A DNA stretch of 64,000 nucleotides from contig NC_089272.1 of the NCBI RefSeq assembly GCF_963678975.1, positions 2,848,359 through 2,912,358 on the forward strand, read 5' to 3'. Shown here piece after piece: positions 47,001 through 64,000 of the stretch. Each line of letters starts with the position of its first letter. Position 1 is the first letter of the stretch. This stretch comes from Dysidea avara (lineage: Eukaryota; Porifera; Demospongiae; Dictyoceratida; Dysideidae). The translations under genes and the position numbers were made by a program. The notes under the pieces are model-generated. The model did no database searches. It was not told the origin of the DNA and saw only the letters and a program-made list of their open reading frames with translations.

Positions 47001-49738
47001 CCACAGGGACATGTTGCAATATGCCATTATTCATAACTTAAGTTTAATTGCTTGGAATCCCAATAAAATTATTTTAAACTGACATTATGTTGTAAAAGCT
47101 TCATGGTTGTGTAATAGTGAAGATTCACCATCGAACAGTCCCTACAACTCCCTAGCCACTGGCATATCAATAGCATTCTTGTGTATATCCAGTTTTTGTC
47201 CTATTGACTGTATGACACCTCCACCAAATGAAAGAATACCCTACAAACTACTTTCTATTAGAACGGTACATAGAACAATTAAATTACAAAAAGGTTTAAT
47301 TTTCAAGCCCAGATTTATGTGCACACAATCAATTGTTTTAAATACTATGTACACATAACTATCTATCTGACTACCTCAATCAGAAATATACATACCATCG
47401 TTTCCTATAGGTTAACACATGTCTTCACAACAGCAGCAGACTTTCAATAACTGACAACTGCCTCAGATTTAATGACAGGGAGACTAATATCTCATAAAAA
47501 ATGGTATGCATAACATGCTTTGATCTTTGGAGGATAATGAGGTCTTTAAGAGACCTGCTAGCAGGTTCTTAACACTGTTAGAGACCTGCTATTAGAAAGA
47601 CCCCAAGCCATCACAAATCTCACTTTCGATCATTTATTTGTAATGCTCCCTCCAAGCATATTCAGGCTGATAGCTTGCAATGGGTGACCAGTCACCCAGG
47701 CCAACATGCGGTTAACCACTCTATTCATTTTATAGGCATGCCTAAAACAATTTGATTATGGAAACGAATGTTGTACATACGTTTGTTACGATGAACGGAG
47801 AAATCCAGAAATATCATGGAGAATTTTGTTCAGTACAGCAGGACCTTGATTATCTGAACTTCAAGTATCCAATTATCCGAACAGTAACGGTGACTGTTCT
47901 ATTAGAGTATTTTGTCACAGGTGTATGTTCTATTAGAGTGGTTCAACAGAGTTCTATATATAAATTAATGGGCTTCATTTATCCAAACAAATTCACTTAT
48001 CTGAACACTTTTGTGCTTCAGCTGGCACACAGACGTTCGGATAATGGAGGTCCTACTGTACCCATCTGTTTCTAGAGTGTTTTCGTCTTCTATTGAACAA
48101 TACTAAACACCTAAATGGATAAGCTTCCTTGTAGAAACGTTATTTTACGTTACGTGTGATGTGGGTGGAATCCATATTCAAAACCGTGCCAGCTGTTCTT
48201 CGTACTACTGTGGAACCACTGAAGACAAAACTTGTGACAACTTGTTCCCATCGTATAAATCCACACAAGTTGCTTCTTTGACACACGTGCTCTTTACACT
48301 GCTGTGACCACTGGCTACCACTAATCCGAGCACTAACCCGGGTCAATCTCATCGATCACTGCTGTTTCCCAACTGTGTCGGATCCAAGTCTAAGGCTTGT
48401 GAACTTGTAAAGGGAAGTAGTGCAAGCTTCGATTTTTTCAGGACAGAAGCATGTTCAGTCTTCCACAATTATTTTAACAGTGTGTGACGATTTCAGAACA
48501 ACATATAACCCAATCCCACAATGACTTCACCTGTATGCCCATATAAACACATACATTTTACGTCGGTTAGAGACCATGCCCTCGGATCTTCGTGCTAGGT
48601 CTCTAACCTACACATAGAAGATAAGTGTGGATGATGTATCAAAATAATTTATACAAGTCATCTTAGCTGCATAGTGCAAGGAAGAACAACTTGTATATCC
48701 ATTCTATTCCCCCTCAAAGCAGAAATCCTAAAAAAATAATTCATCCCTACCATCTCCTGTGCCCACCCTCCCCCTAACAGTTTCTCCTATGCCAACAAAC
48801 AATCTGAATTACCAATTTGTACATAAAATAGTTGTTCTGCTCAAATATTTACCTAAATTCTATCTCAATATTGCTATCAAGGAAGCTAAATATAATCTGC
48901 AATAAATGAAGTCGATGGCAATATGTTGCCAATCTAAACCAATTTAATGTTTTACTGGATAAACAGTGCATCACTAGTTACATTTATTAAAACTGCTAAC
49001 CTGTTGCTTAACATAGCAATGTACAATCAGGTAGATTGGTATCATTGTAACAAATGTCAGTATCATCCAAATATCATTGACCATTAACAACATCAACTCT
49101 TCATCATATTTCTCCTTCTCAACAATTGTCGCATCATCTCCAACAATGATTGTACACCATCCACCACTGGCATCATCTTTCTTTGGGTAGCCCAAGTGGC
49201 CCGTTAGGAGCAGCCACAGTGACGCATACAGGGGTAGTGTGTAGCACACAACATATAACAATCTCACCACCCACTTGGTGACATTAGCATCATGTGATAC
49301 TATTCTATAATACAAGTACACAGCCAGTCCCAGTGTCCACAATACTGATCCTATAGTACCATATACTGCAATGAATGCTTGTGCCTTACACACACGATCG
49401 TAAGTGTTGTGTGCATACCCAGAGTGTTCATGTAACAAGTATCGGTCATATGGGAGTACCAGTCCTATTAGGTTTGCACTGGTGAAGGTTAAGTCCATGA
49501 CAGAAAGGTGTACCAGTATTTCCCGTGCTTTACTGCGGATATTCTTGATAATTATATAACTGAAGATGATGGCTAGTGATCCCAAAATTGACAGAATGCA
49601 CGTGACGCCTGATACGATCCTTACGTCATGATCCACAGAATGATGCGGTGTTACAGCAGTAGTCGTGTTTCTCCAGTTTGTGCTGTGCTCTCCTGTGTAC
49701 CGATCATACGCGAAACTCCACTTTGCGTTTGCGTCCAT
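41016..49738 (-). CDS. GPR157-like seven-transmembrane receptor 2, three exons
   Basis: Exons 49001-49738, 44260-44448 and 41016-41234, all phase 0, encode 381 aa. Rough positions: TM1 41-65, TM2 73-96, TM3 117-146 (with C117), TM4 154-180, loop-2 Cys C195 in GWCTI, TM5 215-243 (IPIYLIVHCY). TM6 is in exon 2 (FLLVPAVFMVLRVWDII) and TM7 in exon 3 (IGDSAQGFFNFLLFCVFQRK). N24-T-T in the N-terminus is a glycosylation sequon. The tail ends in an acidic and Ser-rich stretch (KEEDDHLTASYTPS). The start MDANAKW is chosen because receptor 3 has the matching MDSNLKW; an upstream in-frame Met at 49819 runs through a poly-Lys/T-rich stretch. The 3' end is 258 bp from the start of receptor 1, in the same orientation. 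The 5' end faces the TRAF gene. Confidence 0.88.
41885..42000. repeat. Perfect-arm palindrome
   Basis: 'gtgatttgcctgatatgtac' and its complement flank a GC-rich centre (gagggcctaacggcccgaga). The arms are about 50 bp. It lies in receptor 2 intron 2. Confidence 0.85.
42536..42768. repeat. 31 bp minisatellite with CCATGG cores
   Basis: The unit taccatagccagccatggtt plus taacttaaatg is repeated about seven times, with alternations tttatttt/tttaactt and catag/catgg. Confidence 0.9.
44820..45180. repeat. Dispersed repeat F, copy 3
   Basis: Shares 'gcaaagctagaggctaaatg', 'tatgccaaaataacaaactc' and 'tttatcttcaatcaggctgg' with copies 2 and 4. It lies in receptor 2 intron 1. Confidence 0.55.
45181..46173. 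other. Receptor 2 intron 1, partial MITE D
   Basis: A MITE D left-arm relative lies at 45880-46010 (gttgactaataatgattgag), followed by a tandem ctctaatacagcagtcac motif at 46013-46046. Nothing was recognised before 45880. Confidence 0.45.
46174..46273. repeat. Short hairpin
   Basis: 'ttagccaatagaattagtat' pairs with 'atactaatttgattggctaa'; the flanking cacac/gtgtg also pairs. Arms about 40 bp. Confidence 0.8.
46470..46622. repeat. Near-perfect 150 bp hairpin
   Basis: 'aataggacggatggttgtgg' pairs with 'ccacacccatccgtcctatt', and the inner 'gtaaacaggaagga' with its complement. Loop around gcaaagccgag. Few mismatches. Confidence 0.88.
46646..46828. mobile_element. MITE family C, copy 3
   Basis: Inverted arms as in copy 1 (gatgatggtattacagcata and complement), in receptor 2 intron 1. 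Confidence 0.7.
46890..47078. mobile_element. MITE family C, copy 4
   Basis: Diverged copy with inverted 'tgtgggaaaatccctacctt' and 'gtaggaattttcccacag'. Confidence 0.7.
47836..48058. mobile_element. pogo/Tigger-like MITE, copy 2
   Basis: The ends cagcaggaccttgattatctg and ggataatggaggtcctactg are inverted and flanked by TA on both sides. Interior motifs 'gttctattagagtatttt' and 'gttctattagagtggttc' occur. Confidence 0.75.
48059..49000. other. Receptor 2 intron 1, 3' part (minus-strand 5' part)
   Basis: No gene or clear repeat was recognised. It borders exon 1 of receptor 2. Confidence 0.4.
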
Positions 49739-49917
49739 ATTACAGTAATTTTCTTTATAGCGCCCACTGGTCACACCCACATTAAAAAAAATTTTTTTTT
49801 TTTTGTATGTGGTGCACACCCACCGAGCCCGACACCGACCTTATGTCAACTCAAGCAACACCTCTTCTAGTTCAATTGCTGAATCGTGCTCTCTCTAGGG
49901 CTTGAATCTGAGAAATA
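49739..49917. promoter_or_regulatory. Bidirectional promoter candidate, receptor 2 / TRAF 1
   Basis: Only 179 bp separate the two start codons. It contains an A/T homopolymer junction (about 49785-49805) and 'tcgtgctctct', which is also present in the equivalent 173 bp spacer at 63305-63477. Core elements cannot be defined from sequence alone. Confidence 0.55.
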
Positions 49918-51753
49918 ATGGCGGTGAACGTTGGTTGTCAAGGTGGGTACGAGTATGATTTTGTAGATGCCCCGCCAGATCGAGTAGTGTGTAAAATCTG
50001 TCACTATCCTTGCCGTGATGCGCACCTCACAAATTGTTGTGGGGCGCACTTCTGTGCCTCGTGCTTAAAACAAACCAGAAAAGGATCAGCAGTGAATAAA
50101 GCTTGTCCCATGTGCCGCGTCGAGAAGTTCAAAGTATTTCCAAACAAACAACTGGACCGCGAGATCAAAGGTCTCAAGGTGCACTGTTCAAACCGAAAAA
50201 CTGGCTGTATATGGCAGGGGGAGATTAATGACTTCACAAAACATGTAGATGATGACTGTCAGTTTGTAGATGTGGAGTGCCCAAGTGGATGTGACACAAA
50301 GCTGAAAAGACAATGTGTAAAGGATCATCTCAACAATGACTGTCCCTGCTACTGCAAATACTGCAACACATCAGGCCACAGTGACTGGATTTCCTCAAGA
50401 CACAAAGAACATTGTGATATGTATCCCATCCCATGTCCTAACAGGTGTGAGTTAGGTGTTACCCGAAGTGTGGGAATAGAAGAGCACAGGAAAGTGTGTC
50501 CTCTTGAAGTTGTCCAGTGCGAATACTACGATGTCGGATGTGATGTCAAACTGATACAGAAGGACTTAGAACATCATGTCAAAAGTAAAATGGCAGAGCA
50601 TCTAAATCTCATGAGGTGCAATTTAGTTAGTACCACTGAGCAACTAAGGAAAACGGAAAAGAAGTTAATTACAGTTGAGAAAGACCTTGAGGATACCAAA
50701 GAGACTCTAGGTAGTACGAAATTAAACTATGACAAGCTAAATGTAAGACTTGCGGCTGCTGAGTCCCAATTAACAGGTATTAATACAAAAACAGATAAAT
50801 TGAAAGATGTGAATAGTAAACTTCAACGTTCATTGTTACACAAGCGGTACATTGGAAATATTGATGAAAATGAGCTACCCACAATCATGGCCAGTCATGA
50901 TGAAATGTCTAATTTTTTCATTAGCAGATTTTCTAATGTATTAATAATGTTTTGTTTAGTTTTGATGGTCTTTGTTGCACAAATAAGTGTAATCAACAAC
51001 AGATTGGAAGAAAATGAACAAAAAGTGTGGCCAGAGTTACTAGACCAGAAGAGTAAGCTATCAACCAGTAGTAATCAGGTTGCACCAGTTATTTTCAAGA
51101 TATCTAACTTTAATAGACTAGAAGAAGATGATCATTTTAGATGGAGCAGCCATTATTTCTTTGCTTTTGAGAATGGATATGAAATGTTTTTAATTGTAAG
51201 GTTTGATACTATTAACGAAGAAAAAAAAATGGTAGTTTCGTTATTGTTTAAGAAAAATATGCTGCAACAATTAGGTTACTGGCCTATAAGAACAATGTTT
51301 ACTGTAGAAGTGCTTAATCAGGTTTATAGTACTGATCATTATGTTACTCTAGTTCGTGTCGAGAATACTCGTAGTTGTCACATAACCAGGGAAGATAAAA
51401 ACTTGTTAACTTGTTCTGTAGTTTTCATATCTACACAGTTTTTAAAGCAGAAAGCTGATGAGTATTTGAAGAACAACACTGCATATGTCAGAGTGTCTCA
51501 CACTGAGGGCTTATACTATTATATTATGTCTTTAATTAACTACCTAGTGCCATTCAATGTGTTTATTAAGTTTGTGTGGTTTGCTATGGTATCTTTTTTA
51601 ACGATGGAATGCCTGGAGGTATTTGAACATAATTTTAAGACATCAAGATATGCCAATTGGATGATCTTGCAGTTCTTGTTTCAAGTTATACGTATAATTT
51701 CAGTTCTCTGTTTGTACTGGTATATTTACAAATGTTCAATAGCTATGTATTAG
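49918..51753 (+). CDS. Intronless RING / TRAF-zinc-finger / MATH protein with membrane segments (TRAF 1)
   Basis: 611 aa in a single frame. The RING runs from C25-x2-C28 through C41, H44, C46-x2-C49 to C63-x2-C66 (E3-ligase fold). TRAF-type zinc fingers span about 100-215, with repeated C/H pairs (HCSNRKTGC, CPSGC, CPNRC, CEYYDVGC). A coiled coil follows at about 215-300 and a strongly hydrophobic segment at about 338-360 (VLIMFCLVLMVFVAQISVI). A MATH/TRAF-C-like domain lies at about 389-530 (VIFKISNF, FENGYEMFL, YWPIRTMFTVEVLNQ). Two more hydrophobic stretches are at about 535-567 and 581-605. TRAFs normally act in the cytosol, downstream of TNF-receptor or IL-1R/TLR-type receptors. Membrane segments before and after MATH are unusual and raise a topology question. 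The stop is followed by a polyadenylation signal, AATAAA at 52095. Head-to-head with receptor 2. Confidence 0.88.
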   Translation: MAVNVGCQGGYEYDFVDAPPDRVVCKICHYPCRDAHLTNCCGAHFCASCLKQTRKGSAVNKACPMCRVEKFKVFPNKQLDREIKGLKVHCSNRKTGCIWQGEINDFTKHVDDDCQFVDVECPSGCDTKLKRQCVKDHLNNDCPCYCKYCNTSGHSDWISSRHKEHCDMYPIPCPNRCELGVTRSVGIEEHRKVCPLEVVQCEYYDVGCDVKLIQKDLEHHVKSKMAEHLNLMRCNLVSTTEQLRKTEKKLITVEKDLEDTKETLGSTKLNYDKLNVRLAAAESQLTGINTKTDKLKDVNSKLQRSLLHKRYIGNIDENELPTIMASHDEMSNFFISRFSNVLIMFCLVLMVFVAQISVINNRLEENEQKVWPELLDQKSKLSTSSNQVAPVIFKISNFNRLEEDDHFRWSSHYFFAFENGYEMFLIVRFDTINEEKKMVVSLLFKKNMLQQLGYWPIRTMFTVEVLNQVYSTDHYVTLVRVENTRSCHITREDKNLLTCSVVFISTQFLKQKADEYLKNNTAYVRVSHTEGLYYYIMSLINYLVPFNVFIKFVWFAMVSFLTMECLEVFEHNFKTSRYANWMILQFLFQVIRIISVLCLYWYIYKCSIAMY

Positions 51754-52784
51754 TAACCTTTGCATGCTGTGGATATATTGTTATATGTATGCATGCAGTT
51801 GAGTCTGTAAAATACAAACACTAACTATGCATTCTATATATAGTGGACAGCGTACTGATAAATCAAAGTTCATCTGCTGTAAGGCAGTTTGCTTTTTTAC
51901 TTTTGGTTCTTATTTGATCGCTACTTAAATAACTGGTCAAAATGATATACGATGGTGCATGCAAGTTTTGAGACATGCAGGCTATACAGTATATATGTGA
52001 TACATGAAGTTTGATGGTAAAACTTGTGCTGAAATTGTTTGAACATGATTGTGGCATACTACAGTGGCTAAAATATATTTTGTTACACATGCATAATAAA
52101 ACTTAAAGTTTGCACTTATGTAGCTATTCTACATTGCCATATACATGATTGTCCAAACAGGTAAAGTGAAAAGAATTAACTAAAGGCTTTGTGTATAGTG
52201 AAGTATGGGAAGACTTAGTTCTAGGGGGTCTTGGGAATTCCCCCATGAAGGAAATTTCTGAAAAATATAGCTGTGACAAGATTGAATTAATCTGGAAACG
52301 ATGTGAGAGTTAAATGTTGAGATCTGAAAGTAATTTTAAGAGAATAACTGAAAAGAAATAAAAAAAAAATGTGTAATAGCTACAAAGCACTAAGAATAAC
52401 AAGTGTATTATTTCTTTTTAATTTTTAATAGCAGAGTATCATCAAGAGTTCATAATACATACTATTTTTATATTATTTACTCTTGCTATCATAAAAGAAA
52501 AATTAAAAAATAACTGTAAGGCAATTTTTTTAAATCAAATGGTGTATGAAATTTTTTTGAAAAATTAGCTATTTGAAAATTGGATCTTGAGGTACTTTTA
52601 GTCATATCTCTGTAAAAGAAATGCATAATGCAGTGGGACAGCCTATGCTAACCTGGCTTTTACAACTATACTATAGCCAAAAGTCACATACATCTAGCCT
52701 TTTAGCCACATATTTGTATTATTACAATAGCAAACTTCTGGATTAGTTATACTTTGGTATACTAACTACAAGTAGCTACATGAA
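51754..52784. other. TRAF 1 3' UTR and intergenic AT-rich DNA
   Basis: AATAAA at 52095-52100 is the likely poly(A) signal. Beyond it the sequence is AT-rich, with an old-repeat fragment near 52200-52330 ('gggggtcttgggaattcccc'). No gene was recognised. Confidence 0.5.
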
Positions 52785-53310
52785 AAAATTTGGAATTTTC
52801 AACTAGAGTAGGGACCATAGCACATCGATAAAAAGTACTGAAACAAGTTGGAGTATTCCATGATATTAAATCACAGTAAAACAATAAGAAGTGTTATATC
52901 CCCCACTGTGCTTAAGATACCAACGGAAATGCGCAGTAGGGATATAACACTTCTTATTGTTTTACTGTGATTTAATATTGTGGCGTCCAAAAGGCACCTG
53001 TTGGGCCAAAGTGACGTCAAACAGTGAAAAAATCAAGTCCGTAGCCTTAGCCGTTATCGAGTTACGCTTGTCTGAAGGCATCAGTCAGTCAGTTACTTAC
53101 TTACTCAGTCAGTCAGTAGAAAATTTTGAAATTTTTAGAATTTTAAAATTCTGTATCAACTTGTTGAAAGCGTTTCAGGTCGATCTGAAAGCTTGTTTGG
53201 GCTTAGTTTTACCTCACCAATACTGCCTCATTGTCGTCAGGGAAAATTGAGGCTGGTTTTTGGGTCACGTTATTTTGTGGGCCACGCCCACTCCTTTGTG
53301 GTCCCTACTA
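52785..53310. mobile_element. MITE A copy 2 (truncated) joined to repeat J
   Basis: The left arm and central hairpin of MITE A (52785-52982) run directly into repeat J ('tgaaaaaatcaagtccgtag', 'ctttgtggtccctactat'). The right outer arm of the MITE is missing, so the two were joined by deletion or recombination. Confidence 0.65.
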
Positions 53311-53517
53311 TACAGTTACTATCGTACTGTATGATACTCTTTGAGGTGAAAAATACGTTTGACTGCAGTCTCCAATAAAAGATAACTAAATGTACATAAC
53401 ATGATCATGGACAGTGCACCATATTCCCAGCTGTATAGGCCTGCAGTGGCCTTTGTAGAGAGGACATGTATCATACCTGAACACAGTAAATACCCTGCCA
53501 TACAATCATGCTGTTAC

Positions 53518-53887
53518 CTCATGAGTTTCAGTACCTTGAGTTGACTTTCCAAACTTGACTCAAAACAAAATATAACACAATAATAAATTGTGCATTAGCT
53601 ATGTTTAGAGGTGATTGCATCAATTTTATACTGAGGAAGTAAATAATGGAAAGTGAAGACTTACAAGGAACATTTTTGTCATTTACTGCAAAGTATCTAG
53701 ACACAATTAGTCCAACGCCTAAGCCATAAAACCATTTGATCACTTTTTGATAAAAACACCAAATTTCTCTTAAGGTTTGTAGCACATGTACAAGAAGGGG
53801 AGGCACGTAAAAAGTCCTTTGAATCCCTATTTCTTTAACTTTGTCAATAAAACTATTTGCATGTTTACGTAGAAAACAATCAATATC
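53518..53887 (-). CDS. Orphan exon(s) of an unrecognised minus-strand gene
   Basis: 53665-53887 (223 bp) has acceptor ctaatag, donor gtaagt and a continuous frame reading DIDCFLRKHANSFIDKVKE, IGIQRTFYVPPLLVHVLQTL, then REIWCFYQKVIKWFYGLGVG and LIVSRYFAVNDKNVP. It contains a hydrophobic, possibly membrane-associated stretch. A 41 bp candidate next exon (53518-53558, FKFGKSTQGTETHE) fits the phase. I do not recognise the family. No first exon is visible upstream, where repeat J begins at 53985. It may be a fragment left by rearrangement. Confidence 0.4.
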
Positions 53888-53984
53888 CTATTAGTTGAAT
53901 AGCAGGACCTAGTATTAGACCAGTATATACAAAACCTGCAGCTGTAATATGATGGTATATTTTACTCTGATACACTGTACATAC

Positions 53985-54330
53985 TGCAGTACGCCAAAAA
54001 GCATCTGTCAAACTGAAGTGGCGTAGCATAGTGAAAAAAAATCAAGCCTGTAGCCTTAGCCGTTATCGAGTTACACTTATCTGAAGGTATCTTGTTGTGA
54101 TCAGGTAGGCAGTAAGTAGAAAGTTCCATTGGATAATTGTTATAAACAATTTCATAGCAATCTATTGGATGCATTTAGAGTCATATGGAAGGCACCTTGG
54201 GGCTTGGTTGTACCTATATAACCAATACAGCCAAGCCACCAGAATGGCATTGTGAAACTGGTTCTTGGATCATATATATTTTTGGCCAGAAACCCAAACC
54301 TAATTATACAGTAGTACTGTACTGTATGAT
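53985..54330. repeat. Dispersed repeat J, partial diverged copy
   Basis: Shares 'agccttagccgttatcgagt' and the block following it with 52983-53310. It is more diverged than the other copies. Confidence 0.55.
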
Positions 54331-54369
54331 GTACATAGCCAAATTTTCATGCACATAGCCGAACTTTGT

Positions 54370-54850
54370 AAAAATGTTTGAGGATGGAATGAGAATTTAC
54401 AGTATACCGCACTTCCTGTTTAACAAACTTTTTAGACCAGACCCTGGTACATTTACTTAATTTGGAAATAGATGAGGAGAACATCTATAATGGTCTCCCG
54501 CTGATAATAAATGCCAAAATTAAGAACATGTTCTGGTAGACTACTATGACCACAGGTATGTCTCTCTCGACATGTTGTGACTTGGTAGTCTGATGTATGT
54601 TACCAAGGAGATGCCACACTCACATTAGGGTGGAGGTTACAGGTAACACATCTACCTATCAGTCAGTATTGATCAGTGAATGTGTGATCTGTTGTAGTAT
54701 AACCAATCAAGTGGGGGCCTTACAAACAGGTGTGACAGGCTTTAAGTGTTGATGAGCATAATATGAACAGCTTTGGTGATCTTATGATATGAGGTGTTGA
54801 TGTGTGGAACTGTGAGTGATGATGACTAGGTAATGATGGGTGGTCATTAT
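54370..54850 (-). pseudogene. Decayed copy of GPR157-like receptor 1 (TM6 exon and intron)
   Basis: 54560-54710 matches receptor 1 exon 2 (38159-38353) across 'gttaccaaggagatgccaca', 'gtgatctgttgta' and the order of blocks. It has an ~11 bp deletion where receptor 1 has 'catacaatatg' and other indels, so the frame is broken. The sequence on its low side (54400-54550) matches 37960-38150, and 54720-54850 matches receptor 1 intron 1 at 39880-40060. Exon 1 is absent: the next homologous sequence, at 55270, matches the region upstream of receptor 1 (about 40840), and a MITE A copy occupies the gap. I found no TM7 exon for this copy. Confidence 0.78.
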
Positions 54851-54872
54851 TGATAGTTAATAAAGCTACAAG

Positions 54873-55096
54873 TACACAAAAAATTTGGAATTTTCAACTA
54901 GAGTAGGGACCATAACACACCAATAAAAGTACTGAAACAAGTTGGAGTAGTGCATGATATTAAATCACAGTAAAAAAGTAAGAAGTGTTATATCCCTACT
55001 TTGCGCAAATCGTGCAATACTCCGGCTTATTTCAGTACCTTTTATCAATGTGCTATGGTCCCTATCCTAGTTGAAAATTCCAATTTTTTCGTGTGC
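54873..55096. mobile_element. MITE family A, copy 3
   Basis: Inverted arms (acacaaaaaatttggaattt and complement ending in ttttttcgtgtg). It sits exactly where exon 1 of the receptor 1 copy is missing. Confidence 0.8.
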
Positions 55097-55534
55097 TTGT
55101 CTGTTCACTTTTATTGTAAATAAAATTATAATGACTGGTGAACCCATGCATACCGCATCAACAAATATGCTTCAACCATAAATAATATTATATATGTCCC
55201 CTATGCTTCAACAGACAGACAGACAGACCCAATCGGACAGACCACCTGAATGTAACCTATAACAATAGTTTGACGTAACATGAATCCATAAATGTTTAAC
55301 AACACAAACCAGGTTAATAGCAAGTTACCAAGAGTACAAAAAGAGGATATAAAAATATGCATAAACTTCATCATAGTCAATAAACTAAACTACAAGCCAC
55401 ATAACTAAGTTGGGGGCTGTCTGGACAAAGGAGGTGCCCGGATAACAGAGATTTGGATAAGGTATACAACATACAAGCACAAATAAAAAAATATATATAA
55501 ACAATTTCAGTTATTTGGAGGATCGGAGCTGAAG
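55097..55534. other. Homologue of the receptor 1 / receptor 2 spacer
   Basis: From about 55270 the sequence follows 40840-41015: 'gacgtaacatgaatccataa', 'gaggatataaaa.atgcata' and 'aatttcagttat.tggagg'. It shows that the duplication extended across the spacer. Confidence 0.65.
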
Positions 55535-63304
<7,770 letters not shown>

Positions 63305-63477
63305 GGACACACCCACCACAGCCAGATCAAGTGACACACCACAATCGACAAGCCCACCACAGGCACCATGACTCGAGTTAGGGGCGAGACTTATAGACTC
63401 GAGTAAAATCTCTCCTGGTCCATTTGTTGGTTCGTGCTCTCTAATAGAAGATTGAATTGGAGAAGTAACTTAGTCTA
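63305..63477. promoter_or_regulatory. Bidirectional promoter candidate, receptor 3 / TRAF 2
   Basis: 173 bp between divergent start codons, the counterpart of 49739-49917. Shares 'cgtgctctct' near the TRAF side, but is otherwise clearly diverged and lacks the A/T homopolymer. Confidence 0.55.
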
Positions 63478-64000
63478 ATGGCGGTTAACGTTGGTTATCA
63501 AGGTGGGTACGAGCATGATTTTGTAGATGCCCCGCCAGATCGAGTAGTGTGTAAAATCTGTCACTATCCTTGCCGCGATGCGCACCTCACAAATTGTTGT
63601 GGGGCGCACTTCTGTGCCTCGTGCTTGAAACAAACCAGAAAAGGATCAGCAGTGAATAAAGCTTGTCCCATGTGCCGCGTCGAGAAGTTCAAAGTATTTC
63701 CAAACAAACAATTGGACCGCGAGATCAAAGGTCTCAAGGTGCACTGTTCAAACCGCAAAACAGGTTGCATATGGCAGGGGGAGATTAATGACTTCACAAA
63801 ACATGTAGATGATGACTGTCAGTTTGTAGATGTGGACTGCCCAAGTGGATGTGACACAAAGCTGAAAAGACAATGTGTAAAGGATCATCTCAACGATGAC
63901 TGTCCCTGCTACTGCAAATACTGCAACACATCAGGCCACAGTGACTGGATTTCCTCAAGACACAAAGAACATTGTGATATGTATCCCATCCCATGTCCTA
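63478..64000 (+). CDS. RING / TRAF-zinc-finger protein (TRAF 2), 3' end outside window
   Basis: ATG at 63478 opens a frame that continues past the window end (174 codons visible). It covers the RING (C25, C28, C41, H44, C46, C49, C63, C66) and the first TRAF zinc fingers. By eye it differs from TRAF 1 at about 12 of 520 bases; protein changes include C7Y and Y13H. No intron is seen in the visible part. Whether it keeps the MATH domain and membrane segments cannot be seen. Confidence 0.88.
   Translation, partial: MAVNVGYQGGYEHDFVDAPPDRVVCKICHYPCRDAHLTNCCGAHFCASCLKQTRKGSAVNKACPMCRVEKFKVFPNKQLDREIKGLKVHCSNRKTGCIWQGEINDFTKHVDDDCQFVDVDCPSGCDTKLKRQCVKDHLNDDCPCYCKYCNTSGHSDWISSRHKEHCDMYPIPCP

Noticed and set aside
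47752..48075. 107-codon plus-strand frame
   Set aside because: It coincides with the pogo-like MITE at 47836-48058 and ends in its terminal repeat.
50004..50237. 77-codon minus frame, repeated at 63564-63797
   Set aside because: Antisense shadow of the RING region of the TRAF genes. Its conservation follows from the sense strand.

Overview
The window looks like demosponge nuclear DNA. The genes have introns and are AT-rich. They include a RING/TRAF-zinc-finger/MATH gene of the kind expanded in sponges, a membrane-anchored collagen built from tiny Gly-X-Y exons, GPR157-like seven-transmembrane receptors and a canopy (CNPY2-like) ER protein. Between them lie many short foldback elements (MITEs), one tRNA-related SINE family, microsatellites and minisatellites. 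The assignment rests on gene content and style; I did not match the sequence to a named species. I saw no rRNA gene, functional tRNA gene or CRISPR array.

Layout. (1) 1-2160: repeats, including a 0.9 kb foldback element. (2) 2160-25512, minus strand: one collagen gene, open at its 3' end. Two 5' exons encode a short cytoplasmic tail, a transmembrane anchor, a neck with a furin-like site and a CxCG knot. Then come small phase-1 exons, including a tandem array (about 7.38-14.72 kb) of a ~372 bp unit, each carrying one Gly-X-Y exon, 17 exons in all. (3) 27777-32998, plus strand: a complete seven-exon CNPY2-like gene, 177 aa. (4) 33485-40757 and 41016-49738, minus strand: two GPR157-like receptors in series, each of three exons coding TM1-5, TM6 and TM7. 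(5) 49918-51753, plus strand: an intronless 611 aa RING-TRAF-MATH protein with predicted membrane segments, head-to-head with the second receptor (179 bp apart). (6) 53.3-55.5 kb: an orphan minus-strand exon, and the decayed remains of a copy of the first receptor. (7) 55535-63304, minus strand: a third GPR157-like receptor, again head-to-head (173 bp) with (8) a second TRAF gene at 63478, cut by the window end.

Items 4-8 are best read as a segmental duplication of a block [receptor 1 - receptor 2 - TRAF]. In the second copy, receptor 1 has lost its first exon, with a MITE at the deletion site, and keeps only a broken TM6 exon and intron remnants. The two features I would follow first are the exon-amplifying collagen array, with SINE insertions that show how it grew, and the duplicated divergent receptor/TRAF pair.
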